Both the position numbers and the translations under genes were made by a program. This document shows positions 1-10,205 of a DNA stretch of 64,000 nt, one piece after another. The notes under the pieces were generated by a model that did not search any database, was not told the DNA's origin, and worked only from the letters and a program-made list of their open reading frames with translations. Each line of letters opens with the position of its first letter. The first letter of the stretch is position 1. Origin of the DNA: an uncultured Bacteroidota bacterium (GTDB lineage Bacteria; Bacteroidota; Bacteroidia; Flavobacteriales; Flavobacteriaceae). Where the stretch lies: the NCBI GenBank assembly GCA_902561795.1, contig CACERG010000008.1:18419-82418 (forward strand), written 5' to 3'.

Positions 1-1034
1 TCACATTCACTTTGGTGAGGATACCCAGAAAGAATAAAAGAGTGAATCCCCATTTCAATATAATGCTCTAATTTGGCAACAATTTGATCAGGGTTGCCCA
101 CCAAAGCGGCACCACAACCTGAGCGAGCCAAACCAATACCTGTCCAAAGGTTGGGTTCAACATAATATTTGTCGTCAGACTGCTCACGAAGTTGTGATTG
201 ACTTGCTACTCCTAAGGAAGCAGCATCTTGTGATCGATTGCGAAGATCATTTCCAAGATCAAGATCAAGCTTTGATAATAGTCCATCAGCATATGCACGG
301 GCTTCTTTTTCTGTTTCACGGACAATCACATGTACTCGAAGCCCAAACTGAACAGTTCGTTGGTATACAGCTGCTTTTTCTCTCATATTATCCATTAATT
401 CTTGCAGTTTTTTTTCGGTTTCTGGCCACATTAAGTAAACATCACAATGTTCTGCACATAAGTTAACACCTTCAGCGGAATAACCACCAAAATAAAGTAA
501 TGGACCGCCATTTTGCTGATATGGCTTTACAGGTGCTGAAGGTAATTGAAATTTATAATAGTCTCCCTGAAAATTGATTTGATCTTTGTTCCAGGCTTGC
601 TTTAAGATTTCAATAACCTCTCTTGAACGCGTATACCGTTCATTCGAATTAAATTTTGTTCCAGGTAAATCTGAGGAAATAATATTTATTGTTAGTCGCC
701 CTTTAAGCATATGATCAAGTGTGGCAATGTATCTGGCTAACATCGGAGGATGTACTTCTCCGCAACGAATAGCAGCCAATAAATTAATCTTTTTAGTCAA
801 AGGAGCCATACTTGCAACAAAGGCCAAAGTGTCTTGTCCGACTTGATAGGAAGATGGACATAATACATTTCGATAGCCTAATTGATCAGCTGTTTTGACA
901 ATGGATGAAGTATTCTCCCAGCTGCTTTTATATGCAGGGTTTCGGTTACCTAAGAAATCGTCATCTCCATCACACAAGGGAGCAAACCAAGAAATTTCTG
1001 CTCCATCAATTTGAGACTTGCTATTTATATTCAT
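1..1034 (-). CDS. LLM-class flavin-dependent monooxygenase, SsuD-like (C-terminus cut by window edge)
   Basis: The minus-strand frame is open from the ATG at 1034 to base 1, about 344 codons, with no stop, so the last few dozen residues lie outside the window. The translation follows FMNH2-dependent alkanesulfonate monooxygenase (SsuD) through its length: an N-terminal AEISWFAP strand, LYFGGYSAEG, DVYLMWPETE, FGLRVHVIVRET, NLWTGIGLARSG and the C-terminal SFILSGYPHQ. Family members are cytoplasmic TIM barrels that use reduced flavin and O2 to cleave organosulfonates or related substrates. No flavin reductase or sulfonate transporter is visible beside it, so the substrate is not established. 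No signal peptide is seen. Confidence 0.85.
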   Translation of the reverse strand, partial: MNINSKSQIDGAEISWFAPLCDGDDDFLGNRNPAYKSSWENTSSIVKTADQLGYRNVLCPSSYQVGQDTLAFVASMAPLTKKINLLAAIRCGEVHPPMLARYIATLDHMLKGRLTINIISSDLPGTKFNSNERYTRSREVIEILKQAWNKDQINFQGDYYKFQLPSAPVKPYQQNGGPLLYFGGYSAEGVNLCAEHCDVYLMWPETEKKLQELMDNMREKAAVYQRTVQFGLRVHVIVRETEKEARAYADGLLSKLDLDLGNDLRNRSQDAASLGVASQSQLREQSDDKYYVEPNLWTGIGLARSGCGAALVGNPDQIVAKLEHYIEMGIHSFILSGYPHQSEC

Positions 1035-1281
1035 TTGAACAAGGTTAACAAAAATTGAACTTTTCTCAAAAGCTTAATCTAAAATACTATTCACTAACCG
1101 TCTTGATTAACTTGGATTGAAAATGTAATGAATGTATTAGTAAAAAAAAATACTCTTTTCAATTCAGTTTAACCTTTAATTAAATGCTTTATTCCATTTT
1201 AGAAGAATAAAAAATGTTTTTCTCATTTTATATTTAACCCATTCTCGATATATTAGATGTACTAACAATAAATCAATTAAA

Positions 1282-2133
1282 ATGAAAAAAACATTTGGTG
1301 CGATAATAATTTTTTTAATATTCTGCTCTTGTCAAAATAATGAATACCTAGTAGAGTTTGAAAAAAACACTGAAATAGCAAAAGCATATTTTAAACTTCA
1401 TGAAGAAGAAAATTCAGAAGCAATGTTTAACTACTTGCACCCTGATATGGAATGGCATATGCCGGTTTATGGGATGAATATGGGAGGTATTGAAGATGTA
1501 AAAGCAGGAATAATTGGATACCAGACTGATTTCGATAATCTTAAGTTTACAGCAGACTATTGGTTACCTGGTGTAAATACAGAGACAGGTATTCCAGACG
1601 GTAGTACACGTGTTTACGGTACATGGAATGCTATACATGTTAAAACAGGGAAAGAAGTAAATTTAACTACTTATCATTCATTTGAATTTAAGGATGGCAA
1701 GATTTTTAGAGGTGGAGACTGGTTTGACTTGGGAGGAATGATGAATCCTCTTACTAATCACGAAGAGGAAATAATTAGTATGGTTAATATGACGACTAAA
1801 GTTTCAGCTAGTAAAGTTGAAGATTTTTCGAAAAAATATCAATCTTTAGTTAATAACTTAGAGCCCAACTCATTAAGCTTTCGATTTTCAAAAACTGGAA
1901 AAAATAGAATTACTTTAATTGAACGTTATATAAATTCTGACGCTGTAATTGATCATATAAAAAACATTTCGCAAGGCGGAGAAATATCAAAAGATTTTGA
2001 GGAATTTCAAAGAGTTTTCAGTATATATGAAATAACTATATATGGAAATGTTTCTGATGAGTTGAAAAAAGCGATCGCACCTTTTAAAATAAAAACAAGA
2101 TATGTTCCGGTAATTGCGGGTTACAGCAGATAA
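1282..2133 (+). CDS. Lipoprotein with SnoaL-like (NTF2) domain fused to an ABM-like domain
   Basis: The N-terminus is a hydrophobic signal ending in FCSC, giving a lipid-anchor cysteine at residue 15 or 17. Residues about 28-155 look like a SnoaL/NTF2 fold: helix AKAYFKLHEE, a NYLHPDMEWHMP segment, then strands ending in GGDWFDL. Residues about 165-235 resemble an antibiotic-biosynthesis-monooxygenase (ABM) dimeric alpha/beta barrel, with MVNMTTKVSASK followed by LIERYINSDAVIDHI. Both are small ligand-binding folds, and catalytic function cannot be assigned. The gene stands alone: convergent with tmRNA downstream and divergent from the monooxygenase upstream. A strong hairpin follows the stop codon. 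The domain calls come from sequence look only. Confidence 0.8.
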   Translation: MKKTFGAIIIFLIFCSCQNNEYLVEFEKNTEIAKAYFKLHEEENSEAMFNYLHPDMEWHMPVYGMNMGGIEDVKAGIIGYQTDFDNLKFTADYWLPGVNTETGIPDGSTRVYGTWNAIHVKTGKEVNLTTYHSFEFKDGKIFRGGDWFDLGGMMNPLTNHEEEIISMVNMTTKVSASKVEDFSKKYQSLVNNLEPNSLSFRFSKTGKNRITLIERYINSDAVIDHIKNISQGGEISKDFEEFQRVFSIYEITIYGNVSDELKKAIAPFKIKTRYVPVIAGYSR

Positions 2134-2153
2134 TTTGAAATTTACTTTCAAGA

Positions 2154-2180
2154 AACCCCTCCACAATTGGAGGGGTTATT
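2154..2180 (+). terminator. Intrinsic terminator after the SnoaL/ABM lipoprotein
   Basis: A perfect 9-bp stem (AACCCCTCC with GGAGGGGTT) closes a 6-base loop 20 bases after the stop codon. It is followed by the T-rich ATTATTG. The U tract is short, so termination efficiency is uncertain. Confidence 0.7.
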
Positions 2181-2271
2181 ATTGAAACAGGGAGTTTAAA
2201 TAGGAATAAAGTATAATAAAATCATTTAGTAATTGATTTTCCGCTATTTGTATATAAATAGCGGAAGATAG

Positions 2272-2669
2272 TGGTGGAGTCGGCGGGATTCGAACCCGCG
2301 TCCAAACAAGTGATGAAAAAGCTTTCTACAAGTTTAGATTTCGTTTAATTTTCGAATCTGCACTGACCGAAAACTGCCTATACAGATCTTATCATCATAA
2401 TTGAAAAATACTGTTGATGCAACAGCATTTCGATGTTGACTTTTATGGTGCCTCATAACAAATCGCCGTCAACAAGGGCTATTTAGAGACATCTTGCTTT
2501 CCAGCCTTGCTGGAACTTGGCATGAACTTACTATAATTCAGTTATTATGCAGCTAGAGCGTAGTTATTCTCGCCATTTAAAGTTGTGAAATATGAGATTT
2601 ACGAGCTATAATTCAGCGCTCGACTTGCTTACTCTTAAATGCGACTCGCTGTCAATACCAGTCGACCCC
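2272..2669 (-). ncRNA. ssrA: tmRNA (transfer-messenger RNA)
   Basis: On the minus strand the RNA starts GGGGTCG at 2669 and ends with a tRNA-like T arm (GGTTCGAATCC) and CGACTCC-A-CCA at 2272. The two ends form a 7-bp acceptor stem with one G-U pair. The tag reading frame is at 2574-2542: resume codon GGC, encoding GENNYALAA, followed by two stop codons. This is the standard Bacteroidota-type tag ending in LAA for protease recognition. The RNA rescues stalled ribosomes with SmpB. CCA is encoded. Length (about 398 nt) is normal. Confidence 0.97.
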
Positions 2670-2767
2670 ATGAGTTTTCAATGAACTTATGAAAAATAAA
2701 ATTACAAATATTAAGCCAAAACTGTTTTCAAAAGATTTAAATTATTACAGCTAGACTGTTTAAAAAA

Positions 2768-3436
2768 TTAATTTTTCGCAACTACCTCTTCAAGTTTTCC
2801 ATCCGCACATTGAAAAATTTTTCCTGGAAATTTTACTATCATATTATAATCATGTGTTGCCATAATTATGCCTATACCTCCTTTGTGCAATTGTTGAAAA
2901 ACTTTCATGATTTCCTGGCTTGTTTCAGGGTCTAGATTTCCAGTTGGTTCATCTGCTAAAATTAAATCAGGATGGTTAAGTAATGCTCTGGCAATAGCAA
3001 CGCGTTGTTGTTCTCCACCAGAGAGTTCAAAAGGGAATTTATTTTTATTTGATTTTACATTCACCATTTCAAGCACTTCATCTATTCTTTCAGAAATTTT
3101 TCTTTTATCTTTCCACCCTGTTGCTTTTAGAACAAACGACAAGTTATCAAATAAACTTCTATCATTTAAAAGTTTAAAGTCCTGAAAAACAACTCCTAGT
3201 TTTCTTCTTAAATCGGGGATTTGCTTCTCCTTTAAACTATTGAGATCGAATCCTATAATAGATCCCTGCCCGTCAAATAATTTCAAGTCACCATAAAGTA
3301 TTTTTAAAAGGCTACTTTTACCTGTACCAGTTCTACCAATTAAAAAAACAAATTCACCTTTCTCTACACTAAAATTTATATTAGATAGAATAACGTTATC
3401 ATCGTTTCTTATAGTTACATTTTGAAGACTTACCAT
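2768..3436 (-). CDS. ftsE: FtsE-like ABC transporter ATP-binding protein
   Basis: This 222-residue ABC ATPase has Walker [10 protein letters not shown] (residues 34-42), the Q-loop in VVFQDFKLL, signature LSGGEQQR (138-145), Walker [10 protein letters not shown] (158-166) and the switch histidine in MATHDYN. Length and motifs match FtsE of the FtsEX complex, which controls peptidoglycan hydrolases at the division site. No ftsX lies next to it. Close relatives such as LolD have the same signature, so FtsE is the best rather than the only reading. It is divergent from the TPR gene at 3560. Confidence 0.78.
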   Translation of the reverse strand: MVSLQNVTIRNDDNVILSNINFSVEKGEFVFLIGRTGTGKSSLLKILYGDLKLFDGQGSIIGFDLNSLKEKQIPDLRRKLGVVFQDFKLLNDRSLFDNLSFVLKATGWKDKRKISERIDEVLEMVNVKSNKNKFPFELSGGEQQRVAIARALLNHPDLILADEPTGNLDPETSQEIMKVFQQLHKGGIGIIMATHDYNMIVKFPGKIFQCADGKLEEVVAKN

Positions 3437-3559
3437 TATTTAATGATTGAATGTAAAATTAATTTTTTTGGATTATTCTTCATTACATTGTGAATAAATA
3501 AACTTTTATATAAAGAATCAGATTTTTAGTTATTTAGTTAATAAATTAACTTTATAGCT

Positions 3560-6500
3560 ATGTATGGGTCAGCTAATTTCTTCAAAAATTTTAGAGTGTG
3601 TCTATTATTTTTTTCCATTCAGATTCAAAGTCAGCTTTATAATGATCAACTAAATTCAGAGTTATCAAGTCATTTTTTTGGACTCGACTATTTTACAGCC
3701 TCATGGCAGGCCAGTGTTTTTGAAGAAGATTTTTATTTACCCCAATTAGCTCAACAGAAAATAGAATTTAGCAAGCTCTCAAACTCATTAAGATTGAATT
3801 ATTCTGGTGCTGAAAAAATGCTTTCGCAATATAAAGAAGAATTCCCTAACAGTAGCTTGAACGACAATATAGACCTAGACATAGCAAACTATTATTTCAA
3901 AAACGAGAAATATCGTTATGCATTAAAATGGTTCAATAGTATTTCTGAAAAATCTGTGCTTAAGTTAGATCGTGCGGAGTTTAACTTTAATAAAGGGTAT
4001 TCTCTGTTTTCAGCTAAAAAATATAAGGATGCAAGACCATTTTTCGAAAAAGTTAAAGATGATAAAAAATATCAGTCTGATTCACATTATTATTTGGGAC
4101 ACATTGCATACCAATTGGAAGATTTTGACTCTGCTTTGTCATCTTTTGGTAGAATTTCAGATCCTAATAAAAAAGAAGACTTAACTTATTTTCAGGCAGA
4201 CATGAATTTTCGTTTGGGCCGATTTAATCAGGCAATTGATTTAGCTAAAAGAGCCTTAGAAAATGCCAACAGGGAAGAAAAATCAGAGCTTTCAAAAATA
4301 ATTGGAGAAAGTTATTTTAATCTTAAACTTTATTCTGAAGCTATTCCTTTTTTAGAATCCTATAAAGGTAAAAAAGGAAAAGTTACCAACACTCATTTGT
4401 ACCAGCTAGGTTACGCATATTTTAAAGAAAAAAAGTTTACAAAAGCAATAAGTCAATTTAATCAAATTATTGGTGGAAATAATGCCCTTTCGCAAAACTC
4501 TTATTATACACTTGCAGAATGTTATTTAAATACAAATAAAAAATCTGCAGCGTTAAATGCTTTTAAAATTGCATCAAAAATGTCATTTAACCCTAATATA
4601 ACTGAAGACGCTTTTTTGAATTACGCTAAATTAAGCTACGAGATAGGAAATCCCTTTGAAGATCCTCCAAAGGTTATAGTCAATTTTCTAAAACTATACC
4701 CTAAAAATGAAAATCAGGGTCTTTTAAGAGAGTTATTAATAAGTTCTTACACTAGAGCAGGAAATTTTACTGCCGCGATTGAAATTTTAGAAAACGACAA
4801 TGGCTTTAAGAATAATAAAACTTTTCAAAAAGTTTTAATTCTAAACGCAGTTAATAAATACAAAAACGCAAGTTATTCTGAAACAAATGAATTATTCAAA
4901 CGGTCTCTAAAATTGAAAGAAAATAAAAATCTAGATGCATATGCTCTTTATTGGCTTGGCAGATCAGAATATGAGTTGAATGAGTTCGATAAAGCATTAG
5001 ATACATTCAAACAGTTTAAAAGAAATCCAAAAAAAGAAACGGTCCCCGGTTTTAAAAGACTAAACTATGATATGGCCTACATCTATTTTAAATTGAAAGA
5101 ATATGATTATGCACTTCAATATTTTAAAAATTTTGATTCGGATAATAGTTCATTTGATCCATCTTATCAAAGAGATACTTATTTGAGGACAGGTGATTGC
5201 CATTTTGCCTTAAAACAATATTGGCCTGCAATCGAAAACTATAATACATCTATTGCGTTAAATGAAAAATTAGGCGCTTACCCAAATTTTCAAAAAGCCA
5301 TTAGTTATGGATTTGTAGATCGAAATTTTAAAAAAATATCTACTCTCGTAAAATTGATAAAAGATTATCCAAATGATGATTTAATTGATGACGCGTTATT
5401 TGAGTTAGCCTTAGTATATAGCGAAGAAAAGCAAGAGGAAAAATCGATATCAACTTATGATCAATTAATAGAGAGTCATAAAATTAGTCCTTACGTCGGT
5501 AAAGCTGCACTTAATAAAGGTCTTATTTTATATAATCAAGAAAAACATGAATTAGCCGTAAGAGTTTTAGAAGACGTGGCGTTATCATTTACAAAATACG
5601 AAATTGGTCAGCAAGCAATAATTACACTTAAAGAAATTGCAATTGATCAAGGAAAAGTAAAGGATTTTAATAATTGGATCAAAAATAATAATCTAAACCA
5701 ATTTAGTGATATTGAGCTTGAAAAAATACAATTCATTTCAGCAGAAAAACAATTTCTGGATGGTAATAAAAACAACGCTTTAAAATTATTTGAAGAATAT
5801 TTAGAAATCTACCCAAAAGGAGCTTATGTTAGAGGAGCCTCCTACTACTTGGCGGAGTTGAATTTTGAAAATGGATTTAATGATAAGGCATTGTTTTTTT
5901 ATAAAACATTAATTGAGGATAAAGTTTCAACTTACACAGAAAAAGCTCTTGTTAGAATTATTAATATTCTGAAAAATGATTCAAAGGAATCTGAAGCAAT
6001 ATTTTATATGGAAAGATTATCTAATATAGCTTCATTTAAGCAAAATAAGCGTTTTGCAAAATTAAATTTGATGAGAGCATATTTTGCTGCTGAAGAATAT
6101 CAAAAATCTTTAGAGGCCTCTAATAATGTATTGAATTTGAATGATTTAGAAAATCCAATTAAATGGGATGCATTAACAATTAAAGCTCGTTCCTCATTAT
6201 TTCTAAAAGACAGTGTAGGAGCTTCTAATATTTATTTCATTTTAGAAAAGTCACCAGATGAGCTTGTTGTTGCTGAAGCACTTTATTTTAGAGCAAATCT
6301 TTTAAACAAAGAGGGAAAATATGACCTATCTAATGATGTAATTTCACAAATATCTATCTCTACTAATCAGAGTTCAGTCTGGAATGCTAAATCTCTTTTA
6401 TTACTGGCAAAAAACTATTATTTATTAAATGATCCTTTTCAGGCAATTTTTGTTCTTGATTCATTAATAGAAAACTTTAAAACATATGATCAGATTGTTT

Positions 6501-6571
6501 CTGAAGCTCAACTTCTAAAGACAAAATTTGAAGATTTATTGAAAAATAAAAATCAAAATGATGATGGATAG
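3560..6571 (+). CDS. Large tetratricopeptide-repeat (TPR) secreted protein
   Basis: The product has 1003 residues. A hydrophobic N-terminus (CLLFFSIQIQSQ) looks like a signal peptide, suggesting a periplasmic location. The rest is an array of about 34-residue TPR-type helix pairs with recurring A/Y/F patterns such as YFKNEKYRYALKWF, YLGHIAYQLEDFDSAL, YQLGYAYFKEKKFTKAI and YWLGRSEYELNEFDKAL. TPR solenoids usually scaffold protein complexes. The last 14 bases overlap the start of the outer-membrane-barrel gene, so the pair is probably translationally coupled. Such large TPR plus barrel pairs are familiar in Bacteroidota, but I cannot name their function. Confidence 0.85.
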   Translation: MYGSANFFKNFRVCLLFFSIQIQSQLYNDQLNSELSSHFFGLDYFTASWQASVFEEDFYLPQLAQQKIEFSKLSNSLRLNYSGAEKMLSQYKEEFPNSSLNDNIDLDIANYYFKNEKYRYALKWFNSISEKSVLKLDRAEFNFNKGYSLFSAKKYKDARPFFEKVKDDKKYQSDSHYYLGHIAYQLEDFDSALSSFGRISDPNKKEDLTYFQADMNFRLGRFNQAIDLAKRALENANREEKSELSKIIGESYFNLKLYSEAIPFLESYKGKKGKVTNTHLYQLGYAYFKEKKFTKAISQFNQIIGGNNALSQNSYYTLAECYLNTNKKSAALNAFKIASKMSFNPNITEDAFLNYAKLSYEIGNPFEDPPKVIVNFLKLYPKNENQGLLRELLISSYTRAGNFTAAIEILENDNGFKNNKTFQKVLILNAVNKYKNASYSETNELFKRSLKLKENKNLDAYALYWLGRSEYELNEFDKALDTFKQFKRNPKKETVPGFKRLNYDMAYIYFKLKEYDYALQYFKNFDSDNSSFDPSYQRDTYLRTGDCHFALKQYWPAIENYNTSIALNEKLGAYPNFQKAISYGFVDRNFKKISTLVKLIKDYPNDDLIDDALFELALVYSEEKQEEKSISTYDQLIESHKISPYVGKAALNKGLILYNQEKHELAVRVLEDVALSFTKYEIGQQAIITLKEIAIDQGKVKDFNNWIKNNNLNQFSDIELEKIQFISAEKQFLDGNKNNALKLFEEYLEIYPKGAYVRGASYYLAELNFENGFNDKALFFYKTLIEDKVSTYTEKALVRIINILKNDSKESEAIFYMERLSNIASFKQNKRFAKLNLMRAYFAAEEYQKSLEASNNVLNLNDLENPIKWDALTIKARSSLFLKDSVGASNIYFILEKSPDELVVAEALYFRANLLNKEGKYDLSNDVISQISISTNQSSVWNAKSLLLLAKNYYLLNDPFQAIFVLDSLIENFKTYDQIVSEAQLLKTKFEDLLKNKNQNDDG

Positions 6572-8306
6572 GAATAGATTAATTTTATTTCTTTTTCTTT
6601 TATCAACGTCTATTTCTGACGCCCAGAAAAACGAAAACTCTATTGAGACGGAAAATGTTATTATAGTAAAATCGTTTACACCAAGTCTTTCGGATGCATT
6701 TAAAATAAAATCGGATCCATCCATATCTGACTCCATTTCAAATGCAAAGTTTGAGCTAGTATATGATCTCAAAAAAATTCCTGTAATCTCGACCTTTGAG
6801 CCAAATAAAGCTACACCATTAAAATTAAAACAAAAGATATTGTATGATCCATTTAACACTTTTTTTAGTGGAGCTTTTGGAAATAAAAATCAATTATTTT
6901 TTAATATTTCAAGCCTTATTGAGATAGATCGAAGTCAAAGAATTGGATTTAATTTTTATAAAGATGGTTTTGGTAATGACTTAGATAATACAGTACTAAG
7001 AAGTAATCAGAATTATAATGAAATTGGTTTTAACCATAACCTTAGAAGTAACCAATACAATGTAAATACGCAATTTAAGTTTTCTAAAAGCTTAAATAAT
7101 TATTTTGGATTAAATGAAAATGTTTCGGATCAGAGTTTTATTAATTTAATTGATCCACAAATAAGAAGAAATAACTTTAAAGTAAGATCAAATTGGAATT
7201 GGTATGATAATTTTTTAAACAACTTTATTTTGCAAGCTAATTTGTCTACCGACAATTTTGATTCAATAGAAAAACAGATTGGTTTGAGTGCAAATTTTGG
7301 GTCTGAATTAGCTAGAGGTAACTTCAAAGGTAAAATCAAAATCCAAGGTTTAAATACAAGATTTGTTAGTTCGTATTTCCAAAAAATTCAAGAAGAATAT
7401 TCACAAGCTCAAGGTTCACTGAGTGTATTTTGGCAAAATACTAGTAATGATTTCAGATTCAAGATTGGTGCTGGAGTTAGTTATTTCTTGGGCATTGATC
7501 AAATTTCAAATGACCTAATATATTATCCTGAAATTGAAATTTTGTATCAAAAAAAAGAAAATAAACTTACTCCATATTTAAAAGCCTTTGGAGGAGCTAA
7601 CCTAAATTCATATCGTTCTCTTTCAGATATAAACCCTTACTTGGCACCAACAACTGCTTTAATTCCAACTTTTAATAAGTATAATATTCAACTTGGAATG
7701 CGTTCTCGATTAGCTTCGGTATTGAATTTTGATCTTGGATTAATTTTCGATGATGTTGAAAATTTTAATTATTATCAAAGATTACCCTTTGATAATGAAA
7801 ATGAATTAGAATCTTACCGACTATCCAATACATTTGAAAGCAAATACCTTGATTTGAGTTTTTATGGTTTTAATGCTTCTATAATAATAAATATGATAAA
7901 GGATAATTTTATTCGTTTCGAAACTAGCTATAGGTTTTTTAATACACAACAGGAAGTGATTTTGTGGAATATTCCTTCACTTCAAGCAAATTGGGAAAGT
8001 CAGATTAAATGGAATGATCGTTTGGCATTTTCTTTCAAAGGTTCTATGTGGGGAGACCGAAGCGCTTCTCTGAGGCCAATTTTTTTAGAGCAAGATTTAT
8101 CCGACGATTTAATAATAAATGAGGAAATTCTTCCAATCTTTATAAGAACATCAGCTCACATTACCTATAAAATTACTGAACAATTTGATCTTTTTTTTAA
8201 AGGGAGATTTAATTCAAAAGGAATCCATGGTCGATGGTCATACTATCCCGAACCCCCACTATTAATTTTAGGAGGAATAACTTACAAATTTGATTTTCAA
8301 TACTAA
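6558..8306 (+). CDS. Outer-membrane beta-barrel protein (TonB-receptor-like) paired with the TPR protein
   Basis: A signal peptide (LFLFLLSTSISDAQ) precedes a short periplasmic segment (ENVIIVKSFTPSLSDAF) and then long runs of alternating Asn/aromatic strands typical of a transmembrane barrel, ending in the terminal strand GGITYKFDFQY with a C-terminal aromatic residue. It resembles the barrel part of TonB-dependent receptors, but no plug domain is evident. Three consecutive ATGs (6558, 6561, 6564) are possible starts, all inside the upstream gene. Substrate is unknown. Confidence 0.72.
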   Translation: MMMDRNRLILFLFLLSTSISDAQKNENSIETENVIIVKSFTPSLSDAFKIKSDPSISDSISNAKFELVYDLKKIPVISTFEPNKATPLKLKQKILYDPFNTFFSGAFGNKNQLFFNISSLIEIDRSQRIGFNFYKDGFGNDLDNTVLRSNQNYNEIGFNHNLRSNQYNVNTQFKFSKSLNNYFGLNENVSDQSFINLIDPQIRRNNFKVRSNWNWYDNFLNNFILQANLSTDNFDSIEKQIGLSANFGSELARGNFKGKIKIQGLNTRFVSSYFQKIQEEYSQAQGSLSVFWQNTSNDFRFKIGAGVSYFLGIDQISNDLIYYPEIEILYQKKENKLTPYLKAFGGANLNSYRSLSDINPYLAPTTALIPTFNKYNIQLGMRSRLASVLNFDLGLIFDDVENFNYYQRLPFDNENELESYRLSNTFESKYLDLSFYGFNASIIINMIKDNFIRFETSYRFFNTQQEVILWNIPSLQANWESQIKWNDRLAFSFKGSMWGDRSASLRPIFLEQDLSDDLIINEEILPIFIRTSAHITYKITEQFDLFFKGRFNSKGIHGRWSYYPEPPLLILGGITYKFDFQY

Positions 8307-8339
8307 TTTCAAAATTATCAATTTATCGAACCTCTCAAA

Positions 8340-8370
8340 TTGGTAACTAAGATTGATTTTTCTACATTTG
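8340..8370 (+). promoter_or_regulatory. Bacteroidota-type promoter for the amidohydrolase gene
   Basis: TTG at 8340-8342, a 20-base spacer and TACATTTG at 8363-8370 match the -33 TTG / -7 TAnnTTTG pattern of Bacteroidota sigma-70 promoters. The predicted start of transcription is about 30 bases before the ATG at 8408. Confidence 0.65.
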
Positions 8371-8407
8371 GCATTCAATAAAAAAAATTATTTCAAAAAA
8401 TAGATTA

Positions 8408-10045
8408 ATGTTTAAAGGCTTATCTTATTATTTGCTAATATTGGCTGTATCGTTGCATATCTCATGCCAAAATGGTGCAGATTTGATAGTTCATAATGCA
8501 TCTATATATACTATGGATGATAAAATGGAGAAAGCATCTGCTTTTGTAATAAAAAACGGAAGATTTATTGATGTAGGTGGAGATGAGATTTTAAAAAAAT
8601 ATTCAGCAAAAAAAGTTTTGAATCTTCAACAGTTACCAGTTTATCCAGGATTTATAGACTCTCATTGTCATTTCCTTAGTCTTGGTTTAAGTTTGCAGCA
8701 AGTTGACCTTGTTGGTGCTAAGAGTTTTGATGAGGTTATTAACAGAGTATTAAAATATTCAAATGGAAAAAAATTAAAAGCTATTTTAGGAAGAGGTTGG
8801 GACCAAAATGATTGGAGAGACAAGAATTTCCCAAATAAAACAATGCTCGATAAATTATTTCCTAATATTCCAGTTGCTCTACGAAGGATAGATGGTCATG
8901 CATTATTAGTTAATCAAAAAGCTTTAGATCTTGCAGGTATCGATAAAAATACATCAATACCTGGAGGAACAATAGTAAAAGAAAAAGGCATGCTCACAGG
9001 AGTATTGATTGACTCCCCTATGAAATTAATTAATGCTATTTTACCTGAGCCATCAATTGAGACCAAAGTTAAGGCTCTAAAAGAGGCTGCAGCAATAGGT
9101 TTTGAAAATGGACTTACAACAGTTTCAGTAGCTGGATTAAATAAAGAAGAAATTTACCTTATTGACAGTCTACATAATAACGGAGAGTTAGATATGAGGG
9201 TATACGCAATGATTTCAAATACAAAAGAAAACATGCAACATTTCTTATCCAGAGGTCCAATTTTAAAGAGTAAATTGACAGTGCGCTCATTTAAAGTATA
9301 TGCTGATGGTGCTTTAGGATCGCGAGGAGCAGCTTTAAAACAAGATTATAGCGATTTAAAATTACATAAGGGTAAATTCATAACACCACAAGATTCAATT
9401 AAAAGATTAGCGATAAAATTAGCTTCTACACCTTTTCAAATGAATACCCATGCTATTGGAGATGATGCAAATAGTGTAGTATTGGAAGCTTATAACGAAG
9501 CCTTGATTTCATCAGAAGATCCGAGATGGCGAGTAGAACATGCCCAAATAATAGATACGACTGATTTAAAACTCTTCAATAAAAAAATTATCCCTTCCGT
9601 TCAACCTACACACGCTACAAGTGATATGTATTGGGCTAAAGACAGATTGGGAGAGACGAGACTCAAAGGGGCGTATGCATACAAAGTACTTTTAAAAAAC
9701 TCCGGAACTATAGCCTTGGGAACTGATTTTCCTGTTGAGAAAGTTAGTCCCATTTCAACATTTTTTTCAGCTGTTGTTAGACAAGATAAATACTCTTACC
9801 CAAAAGGAGGGTTTTTACCAGAAAATAAATTATCTCGAATGGATGCCTTGAGAGGAATGACAATTTGGGGAGCTCATGCCAATTTTGAGGATAAACAAAA
9901 AGGATCAATAGAAATAGGAAAAGTCGCCGATTTTATTATTCTAGACAGAGATATAATTACTGTTCCAACAAATAGAATTTTAAATACAAGAATAGTAGCT
10001 ACAGTTCTTAACGGTAATGTGGTTTATAGTAATAGAATAAACTAA
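8408..10045 (+). CDS. Amidohydrolase-family lipoprotein (YtcJ-like)
   Basis: A signal ending in LHISC marks a lipoprotein. Next comes the small beta domain (ADLIVHNASIYTMDD) and then the amidohydrolase barrel: the metal site GFIDSHCHF, the GRGWDQNDW segment, SFKVYADGALGSRGAAL, NTHAIGDDAN, WRVEHAQIID and LGTDFPVEKVSP. These are the hallmarks of the YtcJ/imidazolonepropionase-like branch of metal-dependent hydrolases. The substrate is probably an amide or cyclic C-N compound, but it cannot be read from the sequence. Length (545) is normal. A clear promoter precedes the gene and no partner gene is attached. Confidence 0.88.
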   Translation: MFKGLSYYLLILAVSLHISCQNGADLIVHNASIYTMDDKMEKASAFVIKNGRFIDVGGDEILKKYSAKKVLNLQQLPVYPGFIDSHCHFLSLGLSLQQVDLVGAKSFDEVINRVLKYSNGKKLKAILGRGWDQNDWRDKNFPNKTMLDKLFPNIPVALRRIDGHALLVNQKALDLAGIDKNTSIPGGTIVKEKGMLTGVLIDSPMKLINAILPEPSIETKVKALKEAAAIGFENGLTTVSVAGLNKEEIYLIDSLHNNGELDMRVYAMISNTKENMQHFLSRGPILKSKLTVRSFKVYADGALGSRGAALKQDYSDLKLHKGKFITPQDSIKRLAIKLASTPFQMNTHAIGDDANSVVLEAYNEALISSEDPRWRVEHAQIIDTTDLKLFNKKIIPSVQPTHATSDMYWAKDRLGETRLKGAYAYKVLLKNSGTIALGTDFPVEKVSPISTFFSAVVRQDKYSYPKGGFLPENKLSRMDALRGMTIWGAHANFEDKQKGSIEIGKVADFIILDRDIITVPTNRILNTRIVATVLNGNVVYSNRIN

Positions 10046-10205
10046 AAATAATATAAAGTAAATACAATTAATATTTTATGTTGAATTCTAACCAAAAAAT
10101 TGAAATTATTACTAAATAAACTAAAAATAATTAATAAAATTAATTATTTATTATATTAAAGTTAATTTTTTAAAATACTTAAACTATTTTTACCTAAAAA
10201 ATAGT

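Noticed and set aside
194..466. Plus-strand 90-codon open frame
   Set aside because: It is antisense to the flavin monooxygenase frame, which matches SsuD along its length.
2241..2264. Perfect stem CCGCTATTT/AAATAGCGG after tmRNA as terminator
   Set aside because: No T run follows on either strand, so I did not call it a terminator. It may still be a processing or boundary hairpin.
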